Positions 1 to 5,769 are shown, numbered from the stretch's first letter. The stretch: 6,377 bases of DNA from Treponemataceae bacterium (GCA_024697985.1 JAILRX010000240.1:1-6377); one strand, 5' to 3'. Notes: generated by a model not told the origin, from the letters alone. Translations and numbers: made by a program.

Positions 1-1400
1 GACATGCCGCGCGAACCTTTAAAAAGAACCAGATCCCCTGAAGAAAGCCTTTTTTCAAGTTCTTCTGTTACCAAAGAAACGGCCTGGTCATCAATGTTTT
101 CGCTGATAAAACATGGAATTTTTCCATTTTCCGCATCAAGCTTTTTAGCAGCATCTGCCATTTCTTTTCCAAAAAATACGATAAAGTCCGCAGAACTGTT
201 TTCTGCAAGCTTAACAACTTTCTCATGTTCGCTTTCGCTTTCCCAGCCGAGTTCGAGCATGCTTCCCAAAACAAAGAATTTTTTATTTTCCCATTTGATT
301 GAGTTAAAAAAATCTATGCTTGCACCCATTGAATCAGGATTTGCGTTGTAGCAGTCCTGAACCAAGGTGTATTTTCCTTCAACAATCTGATTTCTTCCAA
401 AAACAGGCTTTACGCTTTCAAGTCCGGCCTTGATTTCTTTTGCAGACAAGCCAAGGTCTTTTGCAAGTGCAATTACAGAAAGCGAATTTTTGAGGTTGTA
501 TTTTCCGCACAACGGAAGGTTGATTTTTTCACCGTCAAGAACAAAGGAAGTTCCTTTCAAGCCCAAATCCTGGATATCAGAAACGTCGTCAAATCCAAAT
601 CTTTTGATCTGACCTTTTGACTCGCAAAGATAATCAACAAAATCATCATCAGCTGGAACATAACCGCAGGAAGAAGAAGTGAAATACTTGAAGATTTCTC
701 GTTTTTCCATTGCGATGTTCTTTCTTGACTCAAGAATACCGATATGAGCTGTTCCAATGTTGGTAATGATTGCATAATTTGGCTTCAAAACCGATGCAAT
801 CTCCGTCATTTCGCCTTTTCGATTCATCCCCATTTCGAAAATGCCGACCTGATGTTCCTTTCGGATATTAAAACAAGAAAGAGGCAAACCTGTCTCACTG
901 TTCCAGTTGCCCTGTGTACATACTACATTGTATTTTTGAGAAATAACCTTTACGGCAATTTCTCTGGTCGTTGTCTTACCGCTTGAACCGGTAATTCCAA
1001 CCTTGATAAGATCCGGGAATTTAGAAACATAAAGAGCTGCAAGTTTCTGGAGAGCATACATCGTATGGCTTACTGCAATTACAGTAATTCCAAGTTTTTT
1101 CAATTCAAAAATCTTGTCTCCGTGAAACTGAGCAAAAAATTCTGTAACAAAAATGATGGAAGCACCATTAGCCAAAGCAGCGTCGATGAAATTATGTCCA
1201 TCCTGACGTCCAACAAGCGGACTGAAAATATAGCCCTTCTTTACAAGTCGGCTGTCAATAGCAACGCCGGTAAAATCCAATGTGTCACCTTTAGCTCCAC
1301 AAAGAACCTTACCTTCAATTGCCTTCAATACTTCATCTAATGAAAGAGAAATTATATCTTCCTGCATCCCCTCTTGTGTTCCACCCTGCACAAAAGCCAT
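1..1400 (-). CDS. murF: UDP-N-acetylmuramoyl-tripeptide--D-alanyl-D-alanine ligase MurF, 3' end cut off by the window edge
   Basis: MurF is the cytoplasmic ATP-dependent ligase that adds the D-Ala-D-Ala dipeptide to the UDP-MurNAc-tripeptide, the last soluble step of peptidoglycan precursor synthesis. My translation from 1400 down to 3 is open for 466 codons. It shows the Mur N-terminal substrate motif IDSR (48-51) with DGHNF (67-71), the ATP P-loop GITGSSGKTTT (135-145), GNWNSETG (164-171), NIGTAHIG (224-231), and EKREIF (232-237) with K233 as the likely carbamylated lysine. It also shows GKYNLKNS (309-316), the MurF hallmark YNANPDSM (361-368), LGSMLELG (398-405) and KGSRGM (461-466). The family usually ends within about 20 residues of that last motif, so little is missing. 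The ATG at 1400 shares its A with the TAA of ftsL, and GAGGGG lies 11 nt upstream. An in-frame ATG at codon 12 is a less likely start because GAGGGG directly abuts it. I see no frameshift or lost motif. Confidence 0.96.
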   Translation of the reverse strand, partial: MAFVQGGTQEGMQEDIISLSLDEVLKAIEGKVLCGAKGDTLDFTGVAIDSRLVKKGYIFSPLVGRQDGHNFIDAALANGASIIFVTEFFAQFHGDKIFELKKLGITVIAVSHTMYALQKLAALYVSKFPDLIKVGITGSSGKTTTREIAVKVISQKYNVVCTQGNWNSETGLPLSCFNIRKEHQVGIFEMGMNRKGEMTEIASVLKPNYAIITNIGTAHIGILESRKNIAMEKREIFKYFTSSSCGYVPADDDFVDYLCESKGQIKRFGFDDVSDIQDLGLKGTSFVLDGEKINLPLCGKYNLKNSLSVIALAKDLGLSAKEIKAGLESVKPVFGRNQIVEGKYTLVQDCYNANPDSMGASIDFFNSIKWENKKFFVLGSMLELGWESESEHEKVVKLAENSSADFIVFFGKEMADAAKKLDAENGKIPCFISENIDDQAVSLVTEELEKRLSSGDLVLFKGSRGM

Positions 1401-1708
1401 TATTTTTTATTCCCCTCTATTGATATTCTTACTATTTCGTCCGTATCAGCCTTTCTCATTCCAAGCTCTTCCACGGCAATCTTTTCAATTCTTTCAGAAC
1501 TTGCCAAAACACTGATGTCCGTAACATAGGTTTTATTCGACTCAATCAATTCTGACTGCTTTTCATTGAGAGCCACGACATCACTTTCAATATCAGAATA
1601 ATGTCTGGACTGCATGACCGCCATCACCAAAAATACCGGTATCGTCAAAGCCAAAAGATAAGTACTTACAGTACCTGCAATTTTCAAAAACTTACTTTTT
1701 ACACCCAT
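1400..1708 (-). CDS. ftsL: FtsL-like septum protein (single-pass divisome component)
   Basis: This 102-residue bitopic protein matches the layout of FtsL, which with FtsB/DivIC and FtsQ/DivIB bridges the cytoplasmic divisome and septal peptidoglycan synthesis. It has a short basic N-terminus (KSKFLK), one membrane segment at about residues 9-33, and a periplasmic coiled-coil stretch at about 36-70. The C-terminal signature SSERIEKIAVEELGM (70-84) matches the xRIExxAxxxLGM pattern of FtsL/DivIC proteins. These are poorly conserved in sequence, so the call rests on topology, the LGM signature and position between rsmH and murF. The gene starts 9 nt after the rsmH stop. Its only Shine-Dalgarno-like run (AGGGAG) lies inside the rsmH 3' end, about 18 nt from the ATG, which is too far for normal initiation. 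Translation is therefore probably coupled to rsmH. Its TAA overlaps the murF ATG by one base. Confidence 0.87.
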   Translation of the reverse strand: MGVKSKFLKIAGTVSTYLLALTIPVFLVMAVMQSRHYSDIESDVVALNEKQSELIESNKTYVTDISVLASSERIEKIAVEELGMRKADTDEIVRISIEGNKK

Positions 1709-1717
1709 AATAGTTTT

Positions 1718-2674
1718 TTAATTTCGCTCCCTTAATTTTCTTATAACTCTTAACTTTGCACTACGTGAAGGAGAGTTTCGTTTTACCTCTTCTTCGGTAG
1801 GTCCAATCGGCTTGCGGTTCAATAACTCAACAAGCGGCTTTCCACCACAGGTACAAATGGCCTGAGTTGGAGGACACGAACACTTTTGTGCCCAAGTCCT
1901 GAAAATATTCTTTACTATCCTATCTTCACCGGAATGAAAGGTGATGACACCCATTTTTCCGCCTACGTTAAGACAGTTGAATGCATTGTTCAATGCATCA
2001 GGAATGCGGGTCAGCTCCGAATTTACGGCGATTCGCAAAGCCTGAAAAGTTTTGGTTGCCGGATGAATGGCGCCATATCGGTATTCTTTTGGAACAGCCC
2101 TGTAAATTATATCGGCAAGTTCCTTTGAAGAAACAATCGGTGCTGAACTTCGCGCCTCAACGATGCTTCGTGCAATCCGTCGGCTGTAACGTTCCTCGCT
2201 GTAATTGAAGATCAAATCAGCAAGTTCGTCTTCCCTCATCGAATTGACAAGGTCAGCGGCGCTCTTTCCTTCATCCTCATTCAACCTCATATCAAGTTTT
2301 TCATCGTATCTGAAAGAAAAACCCCTGTGAGACTTTTCGTAATGAAAAACTGATATCCCCAAATCGAACAGAATTATGTCCGGTCTGGGAAGTGTATCAG
2401 GATAATCTGCATAAAAATCGTTGAACCAGCCTGAATAAAAATTCATCCGTGTGCCAAACCCACCCAATCTTTCTTTGGCCCGAGCCTGAATAATTTTATC
2501 TGCATCCAATCCGATTATATGCAAATCATTAAACTGTTTTAAAAAAGCCTCTGAATGACCACCCTCACCTAAAGTCGAGTCCACCATAAAGGCAGAATGC
2601 TCGTAAGGTTCACCAACCGGTGAAAGATACGTCAAGACTTCGTTAAGCAAAACAGGTGTATGAACAATCTCCAT
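1718..2674 (-). CDS. rsmH: 16S rRNA (cytosine(1402)-N(4))-methyltransferase RsmH (MraW)
   Basis: RsmH uses S-adenosylmethionine to methylate N4 of C1402 in the 16S rRNA decoding centre. At 318 residues it is of normal family length. Visible motifs, in order, are HTPVLLNE (5-12), the SAM-binding loop DSTLGEGGH (32-40), the acidic DAD (57-59), FDLGIS (103-108), RGFSF...LDMRL (117-131) and HPATKTFQALRI (204-215). Then come GVITFHSGEDRIVK (242-255), a CxC...CxC cysteine pair (265-276) and the C-terminal RSAKLRV (304-310). The FHS block carries Gly249 where the usual family motif reads FHSLEDR. The ATG is well supported: AAGGA lies 8 nt upstream, and the mraZ TAA lies inside that ribosome binding site, suggesting coupled translation. 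The mraZ-rsmH gap is 11 nt. Confidence 0.97.
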   Translation of the reverse strand: MEIVHTPVLLNEVLTYLSPVGEPYEHSAFMVDSTLGEGGHSEAFLKQFNDLHIIGLDADKIIQARAKERLGGFGTRMNFYSGWFNDFYADYPDTLPRPDIILFDLGISVFHYEKSHRGFSFRYDEKLDMRLNEDEGKSAADLVNSMREDELADLIFNYSEERYSRRIARSIVEARSSAPIVSSKELADIIYRAVPKEYRYGAIHPATKTFQALRIAVNSELTRIPDALNNAFNCLNVGGKMGVITFHSGEDRIVKNIFRTWAQKCSCPPTQAICTCGGKPLVELLNRKPIGPTEEEVKRNSPSRSAKLRVIRKLRERN

Positions 2675-2685
2675 TCAAGCTTTCC

Positions 2686-3129
2686 TTAAAATGTAATCTC
2701 ATTGAAGCCTTCAGCAGCTTCTCTGAAAGAATCTTCGCTTGAATCTAGATAATCCTTATATACGCTCGAATCCCAGATTTCCATGTACTTGGCAACACCA
2801 AGAACAGTGCAATCTTTGGAAAGTCCAGCATATTCACGCAAAGACTGTGGAATTGAAAGGCGTCCATTTTTATCAAATTCAATTTCCTGAGCAGGAGCAA
2901 CAAAGTGACGTACAACCTGCATGTTTCGGCTGTTCATCATTGAAGCATTGCTCATAAGTTTTGACTGAAAATCTTCCCATTCAGTTGAAGTAAAAAGCCA
3001 GAGGCAGCGATCAAGACCTTTAGTAACAACGAGTACATTCTGATTGACAGCTGTTCTAAGCTTTGCTGGAAATGAGATTCTTCCCTTGTCATCAATCGTG
3101 TTGTTATACTCACCTGTTAGTAAATTCAT
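2686..3129 (-). CDS. mraZ: MraZ, transcriptional regulator of the division/cell-wall cluster
   Basis: MraZ is a DNA-binding protein with two SpoVT/AbrB-like halves that assembles into rings and binds direct repeats upstream of its own operon. Translated from the ATG at 3129 it has 147 residues. The first half carries TIDDKGRISFPAKLR (11-25) and the second carries EFDKNGRLSIPQSLREYAGL (84-103). Both DxxGR motifs are intact, followed by the usual EIWD (117-120). An upstream in-frame GTG at 3144 would add five residues, but family members begin right before the GEY block, which favours 3129. That ATG has no good Shine-Dalgarno; the sequence before it is the GTGGTA repeat array, whose AAAGTGGT units only weakly resemble one. 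It is the first gene of the mraZ-rsmH-ftsL-murF operon and is probably autoregulated through that array. Confidence 0.96.
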   Translation of the reverse strand: MNLLTGEYNNTIDDKGRISFPAKLRTAVNQNVLVVTKGLDRCLWLFTSTEWEDFQSKLMSNASMMNSRNMQVVRHFVAPAQEIEFDKNGRLSIPQSLREYAGLSKDCTVLGVAKYMEIWDSSVYKDYLDSSEDSFREAAEGFNEITF

Positions 3130-3164
3130 ACCACTTTTTACCACTTTCTACCACAATTTACCAC
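3129..3164 (-). promoter_or_regulatory. Putative MraZ operator: four GTGGTA direct repeats at 10-bp period
   Basis: On the minus strand GTGGTA occurs at 3164-3159, 3154-3149, 3144-3139 and 3134-3129. The copies are identical and separated by exactly 4 nt, three of the four preceded by AAA or GAAA. MraZ is known to bind direct repeats at 10-bp spacing (TGGGN boxes in enterobacteria, AAAGTG-type boxes in mollicutes), and this array has the same form just in front of mraZ. The last A of the proximal repeat is the A of the mraZ ATG, so the operator fills the leader and touches the coding region. Binding has not been shown; the assignment is from pattern and position. Confidence 0.85.
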
Positions 3165-3173
3165 TTTTATTAC

Positions 3174-3201
3174 ATTTTAACCCATATCGGATAAAAAACA
3201 A
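3174..3201 (-). promoter_or_regulatory. Putative sigma-70 promoter of the mraZ operon
   Basis: On the minus strand TTGTTT (3201-3196) and TAAAAT (3179-3174) are separated by 16 nt, a plausible -35/-10 pair. Transcription would begin near 3167, just ahead of the GTGGTA array, giving a leader of about 38 nt that consists mostly of the repeats. AT-rich sequence makes chance matches common, so confidence is moderate. Confidence 0.5.
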
Positions 3202-3222
3202 CCAAATTTGAGGAAAAAATTA

Positions 3223-3243
3223 AAGAAATTTAAGAAATTTCTT
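3223..3243. repeat. Perfect inverted repeat between the divergent promoters
   Basis: AAGAAATTT (3223-3231) is mirrored by AAATTTCTT (3235-3243) around a 3-nt centre. The palindrome lies between the -35 regions of the leftward mraZ promoter and the rightward promoter, and overlaps the latter by two bases. This suits a dimeric regulator site. The composition is almost purely A and T, so it could be chance. Confidence 0.4.
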
Positions 3244-3270
3244 GTTCCTTTTTATCAACGAATGTATAGT
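3242..3270 (+). promoter_or_regulatory. Putative promoter of the divergent nuclease-like gene
   Basis: TTGTTC (3242-3247) and TATAGT (3265-3270) are separated by 17 nt. An overlapping perfect TATAAT lies at 3270-3275 but has no -35 at good spacing. With TATAGT as -10, the start point falls at about 3277, the A of the likely ATG, implying a transcript with no leader. Confidence 0.5.
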
Positions 3271-3276
3271 ATAATT

Positions 3277-3981
3277 ATGATAAATACGTACAACGAAAGC
3301 CTGGTTCATCACGAATTAAAGGAGCTTTTTGCAGAAAAATACGGCGGAAAAACCGAAGTAGAACACAACGGATACATCTGCGACGTTTTTTGCCAGAACA
3401 AAAATGATGAAAAACCTCTGATAATCGAGGTTCAAAGCGCAGGTCTTTCAAGTCTTTCAGAAAAATTAAGAAGCCTTTTAAAAGACAGCAGACTAATGCT
3501 CGTCTACCCTCTTGCGACAAAAACAAGGATTCAGACGGTTTCAACTGAAGGCAAGGTCGTATCAAGCAGAACAAGTCCAAAGAAAAAAAATATCTATTGT
3601 ATTTTTGGCGAGTTTTTTAAGATTTATGATTTATTTGAGGACGAGAATTTTTCACTCTGTGTCGTTCCTGTAACCCAGACAAAAATCAAACAGCTTACTG
3701 ACGAACCGGTACAGACCCCACAGAAAAACCGACGGTTCAAGAAAAACTACCTGATTACAGACAGACTTTTAGACACCATATCAGAGCCGATTGTTTTCAA
3801 AAACAAAATTGAGTTTTTGGACTTACTTCCAAAAGAAATCCCCGAAATGTTTTCGAGCAAGGAATTAAAGAAAACCGAAGTCAAAGGCGAAGCGAACAAA
3901 ATGCTTTGGGTTTTATTGAGGATGGGCCTTATCAAGATAGACCACAAGGAAAAGAATTTAATCTACTATACAAAGGCATAA
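3277..3981 (+). CDS. Uncharacterised protein with a possible PD-(D/E)XK nuclease-like core
   Basis: I cannot name this gene. From the ATG at 3277 it encodes 234 residues with no signal peptide or membrane segment. The first 75 residues read like a PD-(D/E)XK fold: a helix with E7 and E15, a strand NGYICDV ending in D36, then LIIEVQ with E51 and Q53, a helix SEKLRSLL (61-68) and a strand LMLVYPL (73-79). The ExQ ending replaces the usual ExK, as in BglII, so it may be an active variant or a degenerate relative. A basic SPKKK segment follows (100-104). The end (about 190-232, MFSSKELKKTEV...LRMGLIK) resembles a winged helix. In-frame TTG (3208) and ATG (3262) starts would lengthen it, but none of the starts has a Shine-Dalgarno. 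The start at 3277 fits the promoter placement. Codon use resembles its neighbours. It is transcribed divergently from mraZ; the function is not inferable from that. Confidence 0.83.
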   Translation: MINTYNESLVHHELKELFAEKYGGKTEVEHNGYICDVFCQNKNDEKPLIIEVQSAGLSSLSEKLRSLLKDSRLMLVYPLATKTRIQTVSTEGKVVSSRTSPKKKNIYCIFGEFFKIYDLFEDENFSLCVVPVTQTKIKQLTDEPVQTPQKNRRFKKNYLITDRLLDTISEPIVFKNKIEFLDLLPKEIPEMFSSKELKKTEVKGEANKMLWVLLRMGLIKIDHKEKNLIYYTKA

Positions 3982-3995
3982 ACAGCACGACTACG

Positions 3996-4040
3996 AACCC
4001 GCCGACCGCAAAGCTCCGGTACAAAACACGCCGACCGCAA
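3996..4040. repeat. Imperfect 16-bp direct repeat in a GC-rich intergenic patch
   Basis: Positions 3996-4011 and 4025-4040 match at 15 of 16 bases (AAC, then C or A, then CGCCGACCGCAA), with 29 nt between starts. A partial third echo, ACGCCG...GGGCAA, lies at 4046-4060. The surrounding 3981-4058 is about 63% G+C by my count, far above the adjacent genes. The 29-nt offset is not a multiple of three, so it is not a protein repeat. It may be a remnant of an intergenic repeat element or a binding site; nothing in the sequence decides. Confidence 0.6.
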
Positions 4041-4058
4041 CGTGTACGCCGTCAGGGC

Positions 4059-4096
4059 AAAAAAAAAGGCCTCGAAAACTTAATTTCGAAGCCTTT
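4059..4096 (-). terminator. Rho-independent terminator of the flaA operon
   Basis: Read on the minus strand, AAAGGC and TCGAAA (4096-4091 and 4089-4084) pair with TTTCGA and GCCTTT (4077-4072 and 4070-4065). The stem has 6 + 6 pairs with one A-C mismatch and a 6-nt loop. A run of nine T (4067-4059) follows. It begins 18 nt past the flaA stop at 4115. In the plus direction the T tract is only three bases before A, so it would terminate the rightward gene ending at 3981 only weakly. Confidence 0.9.
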
Positions 4097-4114
4097 ATCC
4101 TAACCGGTCAAATC

Positions 4115-4837
4115 TTACCAGTTATCATCCATATCGTCTTCATCACGATTCATAAGTGAATAAACATCAGTTATGGCTCGCAAATCATCGAAATAAACGT
4201 AATATGCACCACGAGCAAGCATTGGATCACAGTCAATTCGGAAACCTACGATTTTAAGACCTGGTCGATCTCCAAGGTAAGAATCCTGCTGAACGATTCC
4301 GTGAATTCCGTCTGGTGAAGGTGGAACAGCAACTTTCATCTGTTTCCAACCAGAGAAATCCAATGTACCCATGTAAAGTTCAAAGTTATGTCCGTAATAG
4401 TCCTGAACCAAAAGTGTAAGTGTGTGTCCCTGATTTCGGCCTGTTACCCAAACTGAAATAGTCTTTGTTACACCTTCGATAGCAAGAGGTCTTGCAGAAG
4501 TGATATAGAACGAATTTACACCTCGTTTGAAGAACTCAGTCTTAACACCAAGTACTTTTGTATCTTCGTATTCTTTATCTTCCATATCTTCCAATGGCTG
4601 TTTTCCAGAAGGACCACCATCGAACAATCTTGAAGTAATTACACCATAGTCTGGTGAAATTTTTACATTCCAAGAACCTTCTCTTTCGAACATTTCTACT
4701 GAAACTTCTTTAAGAGACTGCTCTGCTGAATCAGCACCAAGTGTAGCTGGGTCAGGATCTGTCAGGCTTGATTCCTGAGCAAAAGCAGCATAAAAAGCTA
4801 CTGTTAAAATTAAAAATATTGATAGAAACTTTTTCAT
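4115..4837 (-). CDS. flaA: FlaA-family periplasmic flagellar filament sheath protein (second of a tandem pair)
   Basis: FlaA proteins form the outer layer around the FlaB core of spirochaete periplasmic flagella. This 240-residue precursor has a Sec signal peptide (MKKF, hydrophobic 4-17, probable cleavage AFA|QESS after residue 20). The mature part shares with the upstream paralogue the blocks FSGWKQMKVAVPPS (161-174), IVGFRIDCDP (196-205) and YYVYFDDLRAITDVY (212-226). It ends in an acidic tail (NRDEDDMDDNW), unlike the paralogue's end. A GGGGA ribosome binding site lies just upstream and overlaps the TAA of the preceding gene; the gap is 11 nt, so the two genes are co-transcribed and probably translationally coupled. 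A strong terminator follows. By family and context it belongs to the FlaA2-type group; whether it corresponds to T. pallidum TP0663 or TP0664 needs alignment. Confidence 0.9.
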   Translation of the reverse strand: MKKFLSIFLILTVAFYAAFAQESSLTDPDPATLGADSAEQSLKEVSVEMFEREGSWNVKISPDYGVITSRLFDGGPSGKQPLEDMEDKEYEDTKVLGVKTEFFKRGVNSFYITSARPLAIEGVTKTISVWVTGRNQGHTLTLLVQDYYGHNFELYMGTLDFSGWKQMKVAVPPSPDGIHGIVQQDSYLGDRPGLKIVGFRIDCDPMLARGAYYVYFDDLRAITDVYSLMNRDEDDMDDNW

Positions 4838-4848
4838 GCAACTTCCCC

Positions 4849-5571
4849 TTATTCAGCACTTTCAAAATCAGGCTTTCTCAAGTCATATCCATCATAGATG
4901 TTGTTAAGTGTGCTTGATGTATATTTAAGCTGATCAAAATAAATTACATAGTCATCAACGAATTCTGCAGGATCAGTTCGTACTCGGAATCCTACGAAAT
5001 TCAATGTTTCTGGACCAGATCTAAGTCGTGATTTCTGACTGATTGAAGTAGGAATTGAAACAACAACGTTTTTCCAACCATTGAAATTTGTCATACAAGC
5101 AGGAAGAACACGAACACGTCCGTCTGAATCGCGGATCAAGATTTCCAATGAGTATCGGTAGTTTGCCCCCCAAACCCAAAAATCAAGCTGTGAAACTGTT
5201 CCCTTGAATGGAATTTCATAATTTGAAGATTCACCTTCATCATTAGCTTTTACAGGATAAATTTCAAACCAGTTATCACCTTTTCGGTTATAGGAAACCT
5301 GAACACCAAAAACCTGAGCTTCTGGACCATCAGGATCACGGAAAGGTTTTAATGAATTAGGACAACCAGCAACATAAGCAGTTTTTGGGAAACCTTCAGC
5401 GATAAATCGGCTTGCGTTAACTTCCCAAGTCCATTCTTTTCCATCTGATGAATCAAAATCATCAATAACAAATGTCTCAACGCCTTTAGCACTTGGCTGT
5501 GCAACTGCAGGAATACAGATTGCAAACATCAGTAAAGCAAGAGACAAAATGAACAAAACTTTTTGTTTCAT
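4849..5571 (-). CDS. flaA: FlaA-family periplasmic flagellar filament sheath protein (first of a tandem pair)
   Basis: This is the promoter-proximal FlaA paralogue, exported to the periplasm to coat the flagellar filament. From the ATG at 5571 it is a 240-residue precursor: basic MKQK, a hydrophobic core (5-20) and probable cleavage AVA|QPSA after residue 24. Shared family blocks are FNGWKNVVVSIPTS (153-166), FVGFRVRTDP (192-201) and YVIYFDQLKYTSSTL (208-222). Tryptophans at 47, 49 and in FWVWG (131-135) suit the beta-rich fold expected for this family. The reading frame extends upstream to an ATG at 5619, but 5571 is the true start: AAGGAG lies 7 nt before it and the signal peptide begins there. 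Two cysteines remain in the mature part (C70, C139). Half of its 12 arginines use CGA. Confidence 0.91.
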   Translation of the reverse strand: MKQKVLFILSLALLMFAICIPAVAQPSAKGVETFVIDDFDSSDGKEWTWEVNASRFIAEGFPKTAYVAGCPNSLKPFRDPDGPEAQVFGVQVSYNRKGDNWFEIYPVKANDEGESSNYEIPFKGTVSQLDFWVWGANYRYSLEILIRDSDGRVRVLPACMTNFNGWKNVVVSIPTSISQKSRLRSGPETLNFVGFRVRTDPAEFVDDYVIYFDQLKYTSSTLNNIYDGYDLRKPDFESAE

Positions 5572-5666
5572 TCGATCACTCCTTGAAACTTTTCTATGTT
5601 GAATAAAAAAATCTTGCATTTATCAAAATCCCAATTCAAACACATTATAATTCAATTATTTTCTTA

Positions 5667-5696
5667 ATTATACTTTCGATACACTCTCTTTGTCAA
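5667..5696 (-). promoter_or_regulatory. Near-consensus sigma-70 promoter of the flaA operon
   Basis: On the minus strand a perfect TTGACA (5696-5691) and a perfect TATAAT (5672-5667) are separated by 18 nt. Transcription would start near 5660, leaving an AU-rich leader of about 90 nt before the ATG at 5571. A second TATAAT at 5649-5644 has no -35 at suitable spacing. The flagellar sigma-28 pattern (TAAA-N15-GCCGATAA) is absent, which suggests strong housekeeping transcription of the sheath genes. Confidence 0.85.
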
Positions 5697-5769
5697 ATGT
5701 TTTACTTTTTATTTTTATATTTTGAATCGTAAAATTTAATAAATTAATTTACTTATTATTGATTATTTT

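Noticed and set aside
1..1400. Several short open frames on both strands within the left 1.4 kb suggested a broken gene.
   Set aside because: Manual translation of the minus strand shows one intact MurF frame from 1400 to the window edge with all family motifs in order; the short frames are shadows.
3130..3144. GTG at 3144 as the mraZ start.
   Set aside because: It lies inside the operator repeat and adds five residues before the point where MraZ proteins normally begin.
3129..3164. CRISPR-like or satellite short repeat array.
   Set aside because: The units are 6 bp at a 10-bp helical period directly before mraZ, which is the form of a MraZ operator, not a CRISPR array.
3208..3276. TTG (3208) and ATG (3262) as starts of the nuclease-like gene, adding 23 or 5 residues.
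   Set aside because: No Shine-Dalgarno at either, the extra Lys/Phe-rich N-terminus is encoded by the AT-rich promoter and palindrome region, and the -10 element overlaps the codons just after 3262.
3906..4103. A 65-residue plus-strand frame overlapping the end of the nuclease-like gene and the GC-rich patch.
   Set aside because: It overlaps a better-supported gene in another frame, runs through the terminator stem, has no ribosome binding site, and its composition reflects the GC-rich repeat.
5572..5619. ATG at 5619 as the start of the first FlaA protein.
   Set aside because: It would put 16 charged residues before a standard signal peptide, whereas AAGGAG sits 7 nt before the ATG at 5571.
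5672..5710. Possible sigma-28 flagellar promoter (TAAA followed by TATCGAAA) upstream of flaA.
   Set aside because: The spacing is about 19 nt instead of 15 and the -10 match is poor; the overlapping TTGACA/TATAAT pair is far better.
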